Positions 14,401-26,400 of a DNA stretch of 64,000 nt are shown piece after piece; position 1 is the stretch's first letter, and each line of letters opens with the position of its first letter. The stretch lies in contig NC_092365.1 of the NCBI RefSeq assembly GCF_030848805.1, positions 2,604,001-2,668,000 of the forward strand, written 5' to 3'. The position numbers and the translations under genes were made by a program. Under the pieces are notes generated by a model that saw nothing but the letters and a program-made list of their open reading frames with translations, was not told the origin of the DNA and did not search any database. The DNA comes from Temnothorax longispinosus. Lineage: Eukaryota; Arthropoda; Insecta; Hymenoptera; Formicidae.

Positions 14401-17400
14401 AGGAGTCCGTTAACAAATCGCGAACGTTCGGAAGCCGCCAACGCCTAATGACCTAATCGATAACTACACGGTGGTATAAACGAGTTCCGCGATATTGCGG
14501 TACGTTATCTCGTCGTCGAAATTAAATTCAGGACAAAGCACATAAATCTCGTGCGGTAACTCGAGCGCTTCCGAAGGTTCCACGTTGTGCTGGCGGTAAT
14601 TTTTCAGAGCGAAATTGTTTTACTCTCTCCTCCGCCTGCCGTGTCGGACGGTGTGTTAGGCGAGAGATGACGAATGGAAGAGGAGATCGGGACAGAGAGC
14701 TTTCGTACTCCTGTCTCCGGCCAACAGCTGGCAAGCAGGGAGAGATGGGTAGCACCGTTAGCGCGCGGCTCCTCGTCCGATTCCTCGTAGATCAGCCTTC
14801 TCGATCGTACCTCGCCTCTCTTTATTTCTTGTCAGGGGCCATTAAGTGCTCAGGAACGTACGGGACTTGACACCGTCCGCCGGAGAAATCACACGGTGGC
14901 ACATAAACCGCACTTGTGACCCGAAGATTGATCCCTCGCTCGTTGACGATAGATTCTCGATTGAATATGGAGCCAATTTTTCCTTACGGAAAATTTCGCC
15001 ACAAGAATTACTGTACGTTTTGCAATTTTTGTGTAATAAGTTAAGATTAAAATAATGTAATAGAAATAATTGTTTGAAATTTAAATTCTAAAAGTGAATG
15101 TGGATTTAATCGAACAATAAAGGCAATGTTGCTTATAGGTCGAGAGATTAATTTTTACGATAAAAGCTTCTTGTAAAATATACATTATTGTAATTTGTAA
15201 TATATATATCTATATAATTACATTTTTTAAATTAAAAATAAGAGTTAGATTTTGGATTGCAGAATTGCAGTTTCCATCATAGATTTCTCTTCCTTTATCG
15301 TATATAATGTTAAAATATCAACTTAACAGATGTGTCAAAAAATTTATACAACCATTTTTCGATACAAAGCTTTCAAGCTTTAAATTAAAACAGGCACGAA
15401 TCGAACATGTGTCTCTTTAATTGTCCTCGTATTAAGACGGAGAAGTATTAGGAGAAGTATTAGCGCTATCGATCGCGAAATTCAAAGTCGAGCTGAAAAC
15501 GCTGGCAAATCGTGGCGCGTAGCGTGTCCGTGTACGTTCCTGAGGCCTCCACCACTTGGTCTGACCGGCACTTGCCACTTCTACTGCCGTCGAACTCCAG
15601 CGGGACGAGAAGCCGGGATTCGCGCGGCTCGACTCGGCTTGGCTCGGCTCGGCTCTCAGTCAGTATCGCACCGCGACGCGTTTTCCGCGCGCGTGACACG
15701 AGCGGCACGGGCACGCGCGGACTCGGGAAATCACGTTTCGCGTTATCCGTCACCGTCTGTCGGAGTGAAGGGCTTCTCGTTACGTAAATCCCAATCGGCC
15801 GAAGGTCGGCGGTGTCAGTCGTTCAGCCGGAACCCGACGAACGAGCCGCGCGCTCTGGAACGAGACCGCGCCGCTCCGCTCTCTCGGTGTGTCGTTTCTA
15901 ATCGATAACTCCAGTTATAATCTCGAGCCGAGAGTGCCAGCAAGAGAGAAAGAGCAGAGATGTTACTGCCAGAAGGGCGGATGTGCGCGCTTTCGTCCAG
16001 TCGTTAACGTCCGTGAGAAGCGAAAAAGTGTCGCCGGAAGGAATTTTTCACGCAGATCCGTCACGCTCTTGGTATCTTACGCATTCTAAAGCTAATTGGC
16101 AATTGTAACGTGCGTGTTTGTACCACGTTCGGACATCCGCGAATAAATATCGGTTTTGTCCTATCGCCGAATTTCGCCGGCCACTAACTGGAGCAACCTC
16201 GAGTGTACACTCCATATCTTTATAAATCGATAAGATAAACGCAAAGTGCAATTTTTCAACGTTTGCCCGTCCTTTGAATATCAAATTTTACATTTACTTC
16301 TGCAACCTTAGGAATTAACTTTGCATAAGCATTTGTATATTTGATCGATGTCAATTTTCTCTCGTAACACTCAAATGTGTCGACGCTCAATTACATCGCG
16401 CAATTATTATTCCGCTTATTATGATGTTACAACGTATTAATCACCCTCGTGAAATTCGTTATACAAGCCGCAGCTGGAATACTTAGACACACGAGCCACG
16501 CAACGATCGTCTTAATAACGATCGCCGCGGACGGACCGACGAACTCTCGTTGTCGTTACGAGCGAACGATGGAAATTAGCATGATAACTTCTCGTACTTC
16601 CTCTTTTCTCGCATCGCTTAACGAACGCACCCATCGGAACAGACTCGCGTTCTCTTTACTTTTTCTCCGGCGTACGACTTCTCGCGTGCTACGAAGAGAT
16701 CGATATTCCGTAGATCGTAATAGGGGCCCCAGTTTATTCCCGCGCTTCCTGCACCTTCATTTAACCGATCGTTCCAACACGCACACTCGAAACGATATCT
16801 GGGATCTTATCTATCGCACGCTCGATCGCGCGCAACTGTTCCCCTTATATTATGCTCGCCTTGTGTCAAATTCAGTAATCGCAAGTCGGTCGGCGCATAT
16901 ACGAGTCGTGTCGCTCGCTGTGTCGTAGAAACTGCGCTGCTACACTTCGGTAACGTTAATGCGCGTTAAAAATACTACGTTACTACGAAAGGTGATAATT
17001 AAGAGTCATTTTAACTATCTCTCGGACTCGTCCTGATTCGTACTTTCAATCGAGATGCAAACGGATGGTATTTAACTAGATAAAGATTTATACAAATGCA
17101 TTTTGTCAAATTATTCTTGAGTGTAATGGAAAATTAAGGCTGTCGTTTTAGGGTCAATCTTTCGTGAAAAATTTCCGAAGAGGAAAACGGTTAAAGCAGT
17201 ACGAGAAAACGAAATTTTCTAATCGTCATATTTGTATACTTAACGTGTAATATAGTTGAGTATTTAATAAATATTTTACATCTTCGCTTTACATACCTAC
17301 ATGATATCGAAGATCGCTTCTAACTGTTTTTGCAAAGATCATTTTTATACTGTTTTAATTCTTGCCACACATATCACGTCCTACTTGATTTTATTAATTT

Positions 17401-20400
17401 ATATTATAACTGCAAGCACGTTTTATATATCTTCCTTTTATCGTTTCTTTATTTTGAAACGATATCGTCATTAACTCCGTTTCGGTCGAGCAATTCCGCA
17501 ATTTCTTACATTTCTGGGTCGAACCGCGGGATCATGAGTCTTCTCCGTATTCGATAATACTCGTTTCTCTCTCCTTCGATGTGTTGCCGACTCAAATTGC
17601 AATACACGCACGCGCGCCGTATATGCAAATGTAAGATGCAACGTGTTTTCTCATCATCTTTCACTCGCCGCTCTATTCTGTGCAATTTACGAACGCCACA
17701 TTTTCAAAGTTTCACACTCGCTATCTCCTTTTAATGAGGATAATTTGGAGGATAAAGGAACAGATTTGCGCAGAATCTTTCATAATTTGTTAAATTATGT
17801 CAAATGTGTATAATGTGTATAATTTGTATAATATGTATGTGTATAATGTTAAATAATATCATAAAGAATATTAGATTTTTACCGAATATGTTAATTATTC
17901 AGAAAATATTTGCAGTAAATATATTAAATAAAAATGAATTAATATCTAATTAAATTACATGGTGTTACAAATTTTAATTTAATATTAAATTTATTAATTT
18001 TTTTTTACTAAATTGCATATATGTATAAATTACGAATTTTATTTGACGTTAAATCGCGCAAACCTTTCAGCGTATATTTTCTTTTTATCAAATAATCCTT
18101 GCTATTTGAGTTCCTCGATCTTTTGTTGCCATAATTAGTGCGACGTGACTAACTATTAATCGTAGCCATTTCAATCCCGTTTGTTTCCTCATTCGCGAAT
18201 AATACGAGTCGCTTACGTATGCGATTAGATTAGACGGAACCCGCGGAACTTCGCTCGGACTCGAGTCCGCGCCTTATTAGAAGTACAGCATCACCTTATC
18301 GCGTCACGAAGCCGCTCGCGAGTTTGCAATTAAAGGCAAAGCGGAATTATTAAATCGAGGTGGTTCAGCCAACCAAGAGCCGGTGAAACCCTCTTCGAAT
18401 TCACAACATTTACGGTCGCGCCGTGCAACAACCTTTATCCGCCGCAAATGCAGCGCTGTTTAATTGCCGCTTTGTTCATTCGTTGTATCAACCGCAGCAC
18501 AGCCCGAGTTAAACTCCTCGTCCGTAATTTATATAACGACTGCGATCGCCGGTATCTCGCTCCGACGATCTACCACTTACTTTCTTTATACATTACGTTA
18601 TCTCGCCTCAAGGGCGGATGCAGGTGTAAATGTAACAATGCAACTTTTTCCCCGAAACCTTTGTTCAGCAGTATTTTTATTGTGCCACGTGAATCCTTCC
18701 ACTTTCTCCAAATCAATACCGCGTCGTTGGTATTTTTCAATATTCGATGATTTTCTTTTTCAAGCTACCACGCGGTAAGGTAAAAAGTACCAATGCCCGG
18801 AGACATGTACCTATACCTGGACACTTTATATTATTTATAAGTATAACGCGAATTAAAATCAAAGATGAAAATATTTTTTTTTGTAGTTTGAAACTTTAGT
18901 TATATAGTATCCAAACATTTATTTCCATAAATTTATATATTTTTTAAAGGTATCCAGCACTGGTACATTTACCTGCTCTTAAGTGTCCCGGCATTGGTAC
19001 TTTTACCTTAATACAATATCTCTTTAAGATAACTTTTCTACGACATCCCTCACGGTCCTCCACGATGTCCCGGTTTCTTCTCTCTGCCGCGTCTAATTTC
19101 TCCAAATCACGGATGCGCGTCCCACCTTCGATTTCTCGCCGATGATGAAAAGTGTCAGAAAGCGGAATCTCTCGAATTCACTTTCCATATTCTTTCTCTC
19201 TTTCCCTCGGCCTTAAATTATAATCGATCCATGCGGTGCCGTCAAACAAATCGAATCTTTTTTCTCTCTTTTTTTTCTCTCCTCGCTCTTATACTATCTC
19301 GGCCTCCGGTATGCGGCGAAAACGCGTGCTGGATCCGTCGCAAACGTATGCGGGAAATTCTGGCGGAATGTAAATCGTACTGCGGTGATGTTTCGCGTCG
19401 CTATCGCGGCCGCGCGATCTGCGAGAGTCAGTCACTTTCTTCCTGCGGATGCGTCTCGCGTGAAATGGCCCGTTGTTTATGCGCCGGAAAGGCTAACAAA
19501 CCGGCCGGACCGCGTGTAAATTAGGAAACCCGTCGGCCGGTCGCGTTAATTTTAAAATACGAGATTCTACGGCGCTCCGTTCAACAATCTTATCCCGATC
19601 TAGATCCGATCTGCGAGAAAACATTAAATTTCATGCAATTTGGAGTAACGCACGCCAAAATATTCCGTGTATTATATTTTTGCAGTCTAAATAGAACTGC
19701 GTAGAAGTTCTTAAATATATATAGTATGTCCTTTCGTTTAGTAAAATATCATGTAGCATTATATGACTTTAATTGCACGATATATTTCTACAAGATTCTC
19801 GAAGAAGTAAGAGAGGAAATTCATGTCTTCAGATGTTATGATATTTGTTTATCTCCAATCGACGCGACGCAATATTGATAATTTATCTGTGGCGATTCGA
19901 TTTATTTTTCTCCCGATTGGTACCTCAGATTGCACTTAAATTTTTAAGATTATATCGTTTGAAGATTAAAAGAGGAATAATCTGCAATTAAGCATAGCAT
20001 ATTTTTAGAAAGTGATACGCGAACCACATTTCTCGAATATCCGAATGTATAGCTGTGCGAATGACGTCGTTTAAATTTTATATGATTCTACAAACGTGAT
20101 TTATCCTGCATTTATACGGCACATCAAAGATATGCTGTGATATTATTTTAAGAAGGTATTGATTCTTTAATAGAGATACATGTGTGTGTATGTAACTCTT
20201 TCAATTTTTTAAACCATTGTGGCTTCAATTATTTTTCAATATTTAAGTATCGAAGAATTGTGGACTTTAACTAAACATATTAGTTTTTTACTAGCTATAT
20301 AATGTAAAATTTTGAAAGAGAGATTCGTGAAACTGATGGAAGTCGTATGTAGACAAAATTTTCTGGAATATAATTTCATTTTTTAATAATATTCAATTAC

Positions 20401-23400
20401 AGTAATCTTGATAATAATAAAAAATAATTTTATCGCATTTATCGAGATAACCGCTCATTACTTTAATTAAAATAATTTTATCAAAATAATCGCCTCGAGA
20501 TACGTTCTAAAGATAAGTTAATAAGGCATTTCTCTCGATTTGAAGAAGGCGTTTATTTTGGTTGGCGTTTTCCAACATGTAATTGACAGATCGAAGGAAA
20601 CGGAGCGGAAGGATACGTTTTATAAAAAGCAGGTGAACCGTTGGATTTATTAATGTCGCATTAATCCTGGTCGTGGTGCAGCGATGGCGAAATGCGTCGT
20701 GAGAACTAGGTGGACCTCAAGCGCGTATTCGCGTGTCACTTAGCGAGCAAGTTCTCTTTCTTTCGAGAAACGGGTTTCTCGGGACGTGCTAGAAGCGTGA
20801 CCGCGGCTGCACCGTGGAAAGAGGGAAAGAAAATGCATGCCCGTGTGGCGCAAGGATGTAATCACCGTTTTGTTGTGCGCCATAGAAGTTGTAATTATTA
20901 TCACTTCCGGACGCCTTAACATTAACAAAAAACCCCACGGGTCGCTCCGCGACAAGGCAGCGCGAGCTTCGGTAATTTTACGTACATTTTAATAACTTTA
21001 TTTAATACCGTATAATTTACAAACAGAGAGATTACGACTATTTTTTTTTCAATTTAGCATTTTCCGTGGCTGATGCTGAACTAATAACTGTAATAACAGT
21101 ATCTGTAGCAATTACAAGCGTCGAGATAATGGAGGAGAAATTATGACAACAACTATTGCAACTTTCATTCGCGCTTTTAAGCGTAGCACATCACAATTGT
21201 ACATACAGCTTTAGATTCTTCGCGCGGAGGTACAATTGTAAAATCCAGGTTTTCTGTCCACATCTAACGCGCGTTCGTTTCGCGACCTTTCAAGCGCAAT
21301 TGACCCGCATAGCTGGGTACTCCCGCCTCTATTTTATTCCCGTCCCTCCCCTCTCCCCCGGTCTCCTCGATTCAGCCGGGTTTTACAATGCCGCGGAAAC
21401 GCGAGCGCGGCTTTCGCGCGTGGCGTGCCAGATTTCCAACATCCTCCTCTCTTGTGACGCAAAATCGCGCGCGCGCTCACGCGCACACAGACGGACACGC
21501 ATTCGGCATGTCGCTGTTCCGCGCGAAATACCACGTGCGTGGGACAGGGAGAGGAAAGAGAAAAGAGCGAGGAAGAAAATTTGAAAAATTGAGCTGAAGA
21601 AATCGGCCGATGCTTATCCTCGCGATCGCGCGCCGCGCGATTTTTCGTCCCGCCGATCGCGGACTCGCGCGGAAAGCGCGGCGATAAATAACGGCAGGCG
21701 AAGCAGGTAGCCGGTAGTAGAGATTCCTTGTACAACGTTTTATTTTACTTGTCCAAATAAATAACATCCGGATGATATCTCGCCGCTCCGCGACGCGACT
21801 TTCACGCCGGTTGTTGTTGAAAGAGGGGAATTCACAGTATCACAATCGCGATGAGATCTCTCGCGATCCCCCGGACTCGTGTGGCGCGCAATTATTTCTA
21901 ACGATGCAAACGACGAGAGAGAGAGAGAGAGTATTTCTTCTTCACGGGCGTTAATATATTTTATCACGGTTTTCTGCAACTAATACATTTTTGCAAGAAC
22001 GATTAATAATGCATTTTATTCCGAAGGCGCGGCTCCGCGCATCCGTCAGATGCGCACTCGCAATTGCAAGGCACTGCTGCGTCCGCAAATTACAAACGCG
22101 ATTGCACGGAGAAACCGAGTCCGACGTGGAAGTAGAGGTCTCGATCAAGTCGACGAACGAGAGAAAAAGTTACGGAGTCGCCGGAGCGTAAAGTAGCCTC
22201 TTCGTCTTTGAGCCTTTAATTGCCGGACCGCCTCCGAACATAAAAATTAAAACTTCTTCGCGGATCTTTAACGCCTCGCTCGCAACTGCTTATATAAGAA
22301 AAATTTTAAAGGTTTTGAATTTTTTCGAAGAAAACTATATTTTTTTTTCTTTAACGTCGACGTTTACAGCGAGATATTTCCTCCATATTTCTCGGTCACG
22401 AGAGGTGACTTGAAAAATGAGACATTTTCCTTGAAATGTCTGTTTAAATGCGACATATATTTTAACAAAGCGAAGTTATTTTTTATTTGTGAAACCTGAT
22501 CAAGAACATACGATAATATATGACCAACTTATAATAGCTTGTGTCAGAAGCCAAATCTAATCTCAAAGATCGAGATGCAGTTTCCTTTAACGCTGTACCG
22601 GCAATGAAACGACGAGGTATTTTCCAGTCGGCTAATGCAAAATCGAAAACGAAAACATTTTCCCCCTCGGAAACGTTTGCGCCTGAAGGATTAACAAACG
22701 CTGGAATTACGCAATTGCCGTAATTATCGATTGCGACAACGTATAAAAGGTTCTGCCTTGTTTAGCCCGTTTCCTTGGAGTTATCGACTCTACTTTCTCT
22801 CGACTGCGTAAAAAATTATTGTATTCCGCAATATCCGTTAGTTATGACACGTGCAGGCGCGCTGCTTACGTATCTCCGTGTATCTCTGCATAGAGCGTAA
22901 ACGGTTATTGATGGATAGGTGCGACCAAGTTTACGGAACATCGTAGCTGCGGATAGTTGAGAACCGTGCGCGACCGTATACGCGATTCGCGTGTTTATAT
23001 GTGTGTACGTATTCATCACGAATCCTATAATTACGATCCGAGATGTCAGATTGCTTGATTAAGTTAGCGTCGTCGATCCGTAAATTTACCGGCTTAAATC
23101 GGATTCCTTCATATACGTCAAAATTTCACATTTCACAGGCAAACGCGTTATTTCTATGCCGTATAAGTTTTACACACTTCAGAAAATCTCATTCCTTATT
23201 ATTAACAAAGAAAATAACGCGATTATCTTGTTAATGAGATGGAAGGATTGCGTCGGCTTTGAAAGAACAATTCAATTTGCAGGAGCTGTAGAAGCGAATT
23301 TTAATTAATGAGAGCGCACGATTTCAAGAGCAGGACCGTTTGGAGTGTGAAATCCGATGAGTCAAGCCGAGGTCGAGGCGATATTTTGATATTCGCCCAT

Positions 23401-26400
23401 TGTGTCACGTAGCGCAATGTTATAACAAATGTGAACGCACGGCGCGCGGCGTTTAGCGATTGCGAGAGAGGAATCACGGTATAGTGTTGTGCAAATAACG
23501 TGGGCGATTTTACGTGGGTCGATCCCTCGATCCGAAACGGCGGCGTGTGCCGTCTATCTCCTGGCACCGAGCCTCTCGACCGCCGAGGAATGAAGAAATC
23601 GAAATTCGAGTTTTTCTCACGGCGCTCGCTTTCTCGTTGCAAAATCGAAAACGTCACGCGCGCGCGAGATTTGCCCCTGAAAGAAGAAGAAGAAAAAGAA
23701 AGAACGGCGTTTAAAAGAAGCGGTCGATCGATTCCTTAATCAATTACGCGAATTGGAAAGCACGTCTCGAAATTAATTAGTAGCATTTTTAACAATTCGC
23801 GGAGTCGGCAACTAACGCAGCGAAAAAAAAGAGAGAGAAAGAGGAGATATTTTATAGAATTTTCGAGTACAGCACGACGAGGTGCGCGCGATCTTACTTG
23901 TGCGAGATCGACGTACGATTTGGTTTACGATCGCGAAGATAGGAAGACGGCGCGGGCGCGAGAGAGATGATCGCGTGGGAAGCGATCGGGATCGCTGTGA
24001 ATCCTTATAGGTCGGGGAAACGAGGACGAGAGGAGTGCTGCCTGTGGTTGGCTTTGCTCGTGTGAAGTTCTGTGAAAGGGTGCGCGCTAATTGCGAAAAC
24101 CAGGTAGCCCGGCCGGCGCGCTTGCCGTTGTTGGATATTCGTTAGCGCGCGCGCGAGGCGTTAGAGATTGGGCCTTAATTGTTCCAGCTCGACTGGATGC
24201 TCGAATCCAACCCGTCTGGCGCGTTCTTGGCGCACGGTAGAAAATCTCATTGACGCTCAAATAGAAAACCTAATCGAGATGGCGAATAAATCTCCGGCCG
24301 CATAGATTCGCCGGCAATCAGGGAGCCGGCGCGGCGGCGTGACGGGTTTGTGCATTTCTTCGAAGACACGCGTGGAAAATTGAATTCTTACGCGTCCGTG
24401 CGGAAAGTTAATCGAGATGACGAATGAAGTCGTAGGGGCTGCGAATTCGGTATATGAATCCGTGGGAATTAGGAAACTCATAACGGTGACCCCGTTGGAT
24501 TCTGTTCGAGATGAAGCGTGGAAGGTTTTGCCGATGCTTGAATGTAGAGTTAATTGAATTAGGCACGAGATGATCGCGTAGGAAATTCCGTCGAGCGAGG
24601 TCTTAATCGAAAAACGTGAACTCGTATAAATTCAAAGTGAGTCTGTTCTTATGATAATTAAAAAACGTCATTCACCTTCGACACGCGTGAAGAATTCAAT
24701 CGCCGCGCGCGATTGAACAATTAATTGAAACTAATTAGAAATTATAATGAAATTATACATGAAGCTACGAAGCCATTATATAAGTTAACATTAATCGCGA
24801 AAATGTCGTGATGTCGTGCGTGAAAAATATAATCGAATGGGAAACTAAGTGAATCAATCGCGATTTAGTCGCGTGAAGAATTTTAATCGCGTTCAATTGA
24901 AAAATTAATTGTTATGGATTGAAAAGTAGGACGTACGAGCTTGACGTAAATTCAGACAGTCGTGGCGACGCATTCAATTGAAAAGTTAATTGTTATGGAT
25001 TGAGAAGTAGGGAGTACGAGCTTGACAGTTGAAATCAGACAGTTGAAAAAGCGTCGTGGCGACACGAGGGAAATTTTTAATCGACACTCAAGTGGCCGAA
25101 GTGAATTTACGGCGATAGGAAACCGTCGTGTGACGTTCTCTCGTTTTGACGAAACGCGCGTGCTTCCGCAGCTGGGAGCTGCGCATGAATCGCAGGACGG
25201 GCCAAGCAAGTGCGACCACGTGAAGAGGACCACCGCGATCCGGTTACGCGCCCCATCGTCATCATGGTGGTGTCACATCGCGAGTCCAGCATCTCGTCGA
25301 ACATACGGGCGATAATCGAGCAGCTGAACCTGAACCCGGTGGAGAGACGCCGGCTGATCGACAAGACCAGGCATCAGGGCGGCAACGAGCGATGCAAGAG
25401 CTTCCCGGACGGGATAGTGGTGGAGTCGCAAGCGCCGAAGATCAGCATCGGCGTTTACGGTTGCAAGGACCGGAGCGCCGAGTACGAGATACCGAGCCCG
25501 ATCAGCAAGACCGTGATCGCGGCGCGCAAGATCGAGATCGAACGGTCGAGATCGAAGGCGGAGACGCGGCAGAGACTCTCCACGCAGAAGAAGGACGCGC
25601 ACTCCGCGTGCCAGGTGAAGAAAGAAGCGCCCGCCGCGCCGGTGAAGAGAGAATCGCGGGCGGAACACGCGAACGAGGTAAAACCGACGATATCGATCGC
25701 GATCGTGCGATAGGATTCGCTTACTGGGCTACTCGTTGCTTCGAGAGTCGTTAATCGAGAGATAATCGCCATTTATCGCCGGTCGTAATTTATTCTAAAT
25801 TTAATATTCACGAGAAAGAGAGAGGCAGTAATTTATTCGCTTACCTATTTCTCTACGATGCAATACCTAAATCTAATAATAGACTGCTAGATATGATAAA
25901 CCTACATCGTACATCTCTATATCTACATCTGTATCTGAAATATATTAATCAGAAGTACGTAGTTGAAGTGTCACGTTAGCCACCTTAGATACACAGTCTA
26001 TTAATAATATCCTATCGCATCACGGGATTTTAATTAAGCAAGTCGATTATAATGTAGACACGTTTTGGATTTTGGTGGCGAAGTATTTCGGTGCTTTAAA
26101 CGCGCAACGGGGAATCCCATTAATCGAATCTTTGCGCGAACAAAGTATGAACAAATTGATCGATCGCACAAGAACGCGGATAATACAATCCTTAATCCGA
26201 GCTGTGTGGAAACTCAAGGGGAAGTTTGAGTGCCAGCCGATAGTGACGATCGGATGCTACACTAAGGATACTTGCTTCATCAAGGATACTTCCTTAACCA
26301 AGGATACTTCCTTCACCAAGGATACGTCCCTTAACAAGGATGAGAGCCGAGCGAGACCGACGACGATGCCTGTACCGACGAAGACTCCACCTAAAGGGCA

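Larger units (their letters stand above)
8480..25263. other. Large CRACD-like intron with no confident exon
   Basis: About 16.8 kb of alternating AT-rich and CpG-rich blocks. GC-rich patches stand out near 8740-8960, 10690-10990, 15480-16100, 16430-16930, 21230-21720 and 23430-24330; none gives an exon with convincing protein content and paired splice sites. Items annotated separately are a 12-base tandem repeat (10440-10519), a short hairpin (12995-13017), a MITE-like element (18776-19010), a cysteine-rich ORF (19231-19524) and a direct duplication (24892-25065). The patch near 15.5-16.1 kb could be another promoter, but I see no coding exon to anchor it. Confidence 0.5.

Noticed and set aside
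16449..16928. 159-codon ORF in the CRACD-like intron
   Set aside because: It begins with GTG, has no domain or splice support, and lies in a CpG-rich block where long chance frames are expected.
25022..25315. 97-codon + strand ORF overlapping candidate exon unit 1
   Set aside because: The competing frame (starting at 25264) has better coding character, a downstream donor and the correct phase.
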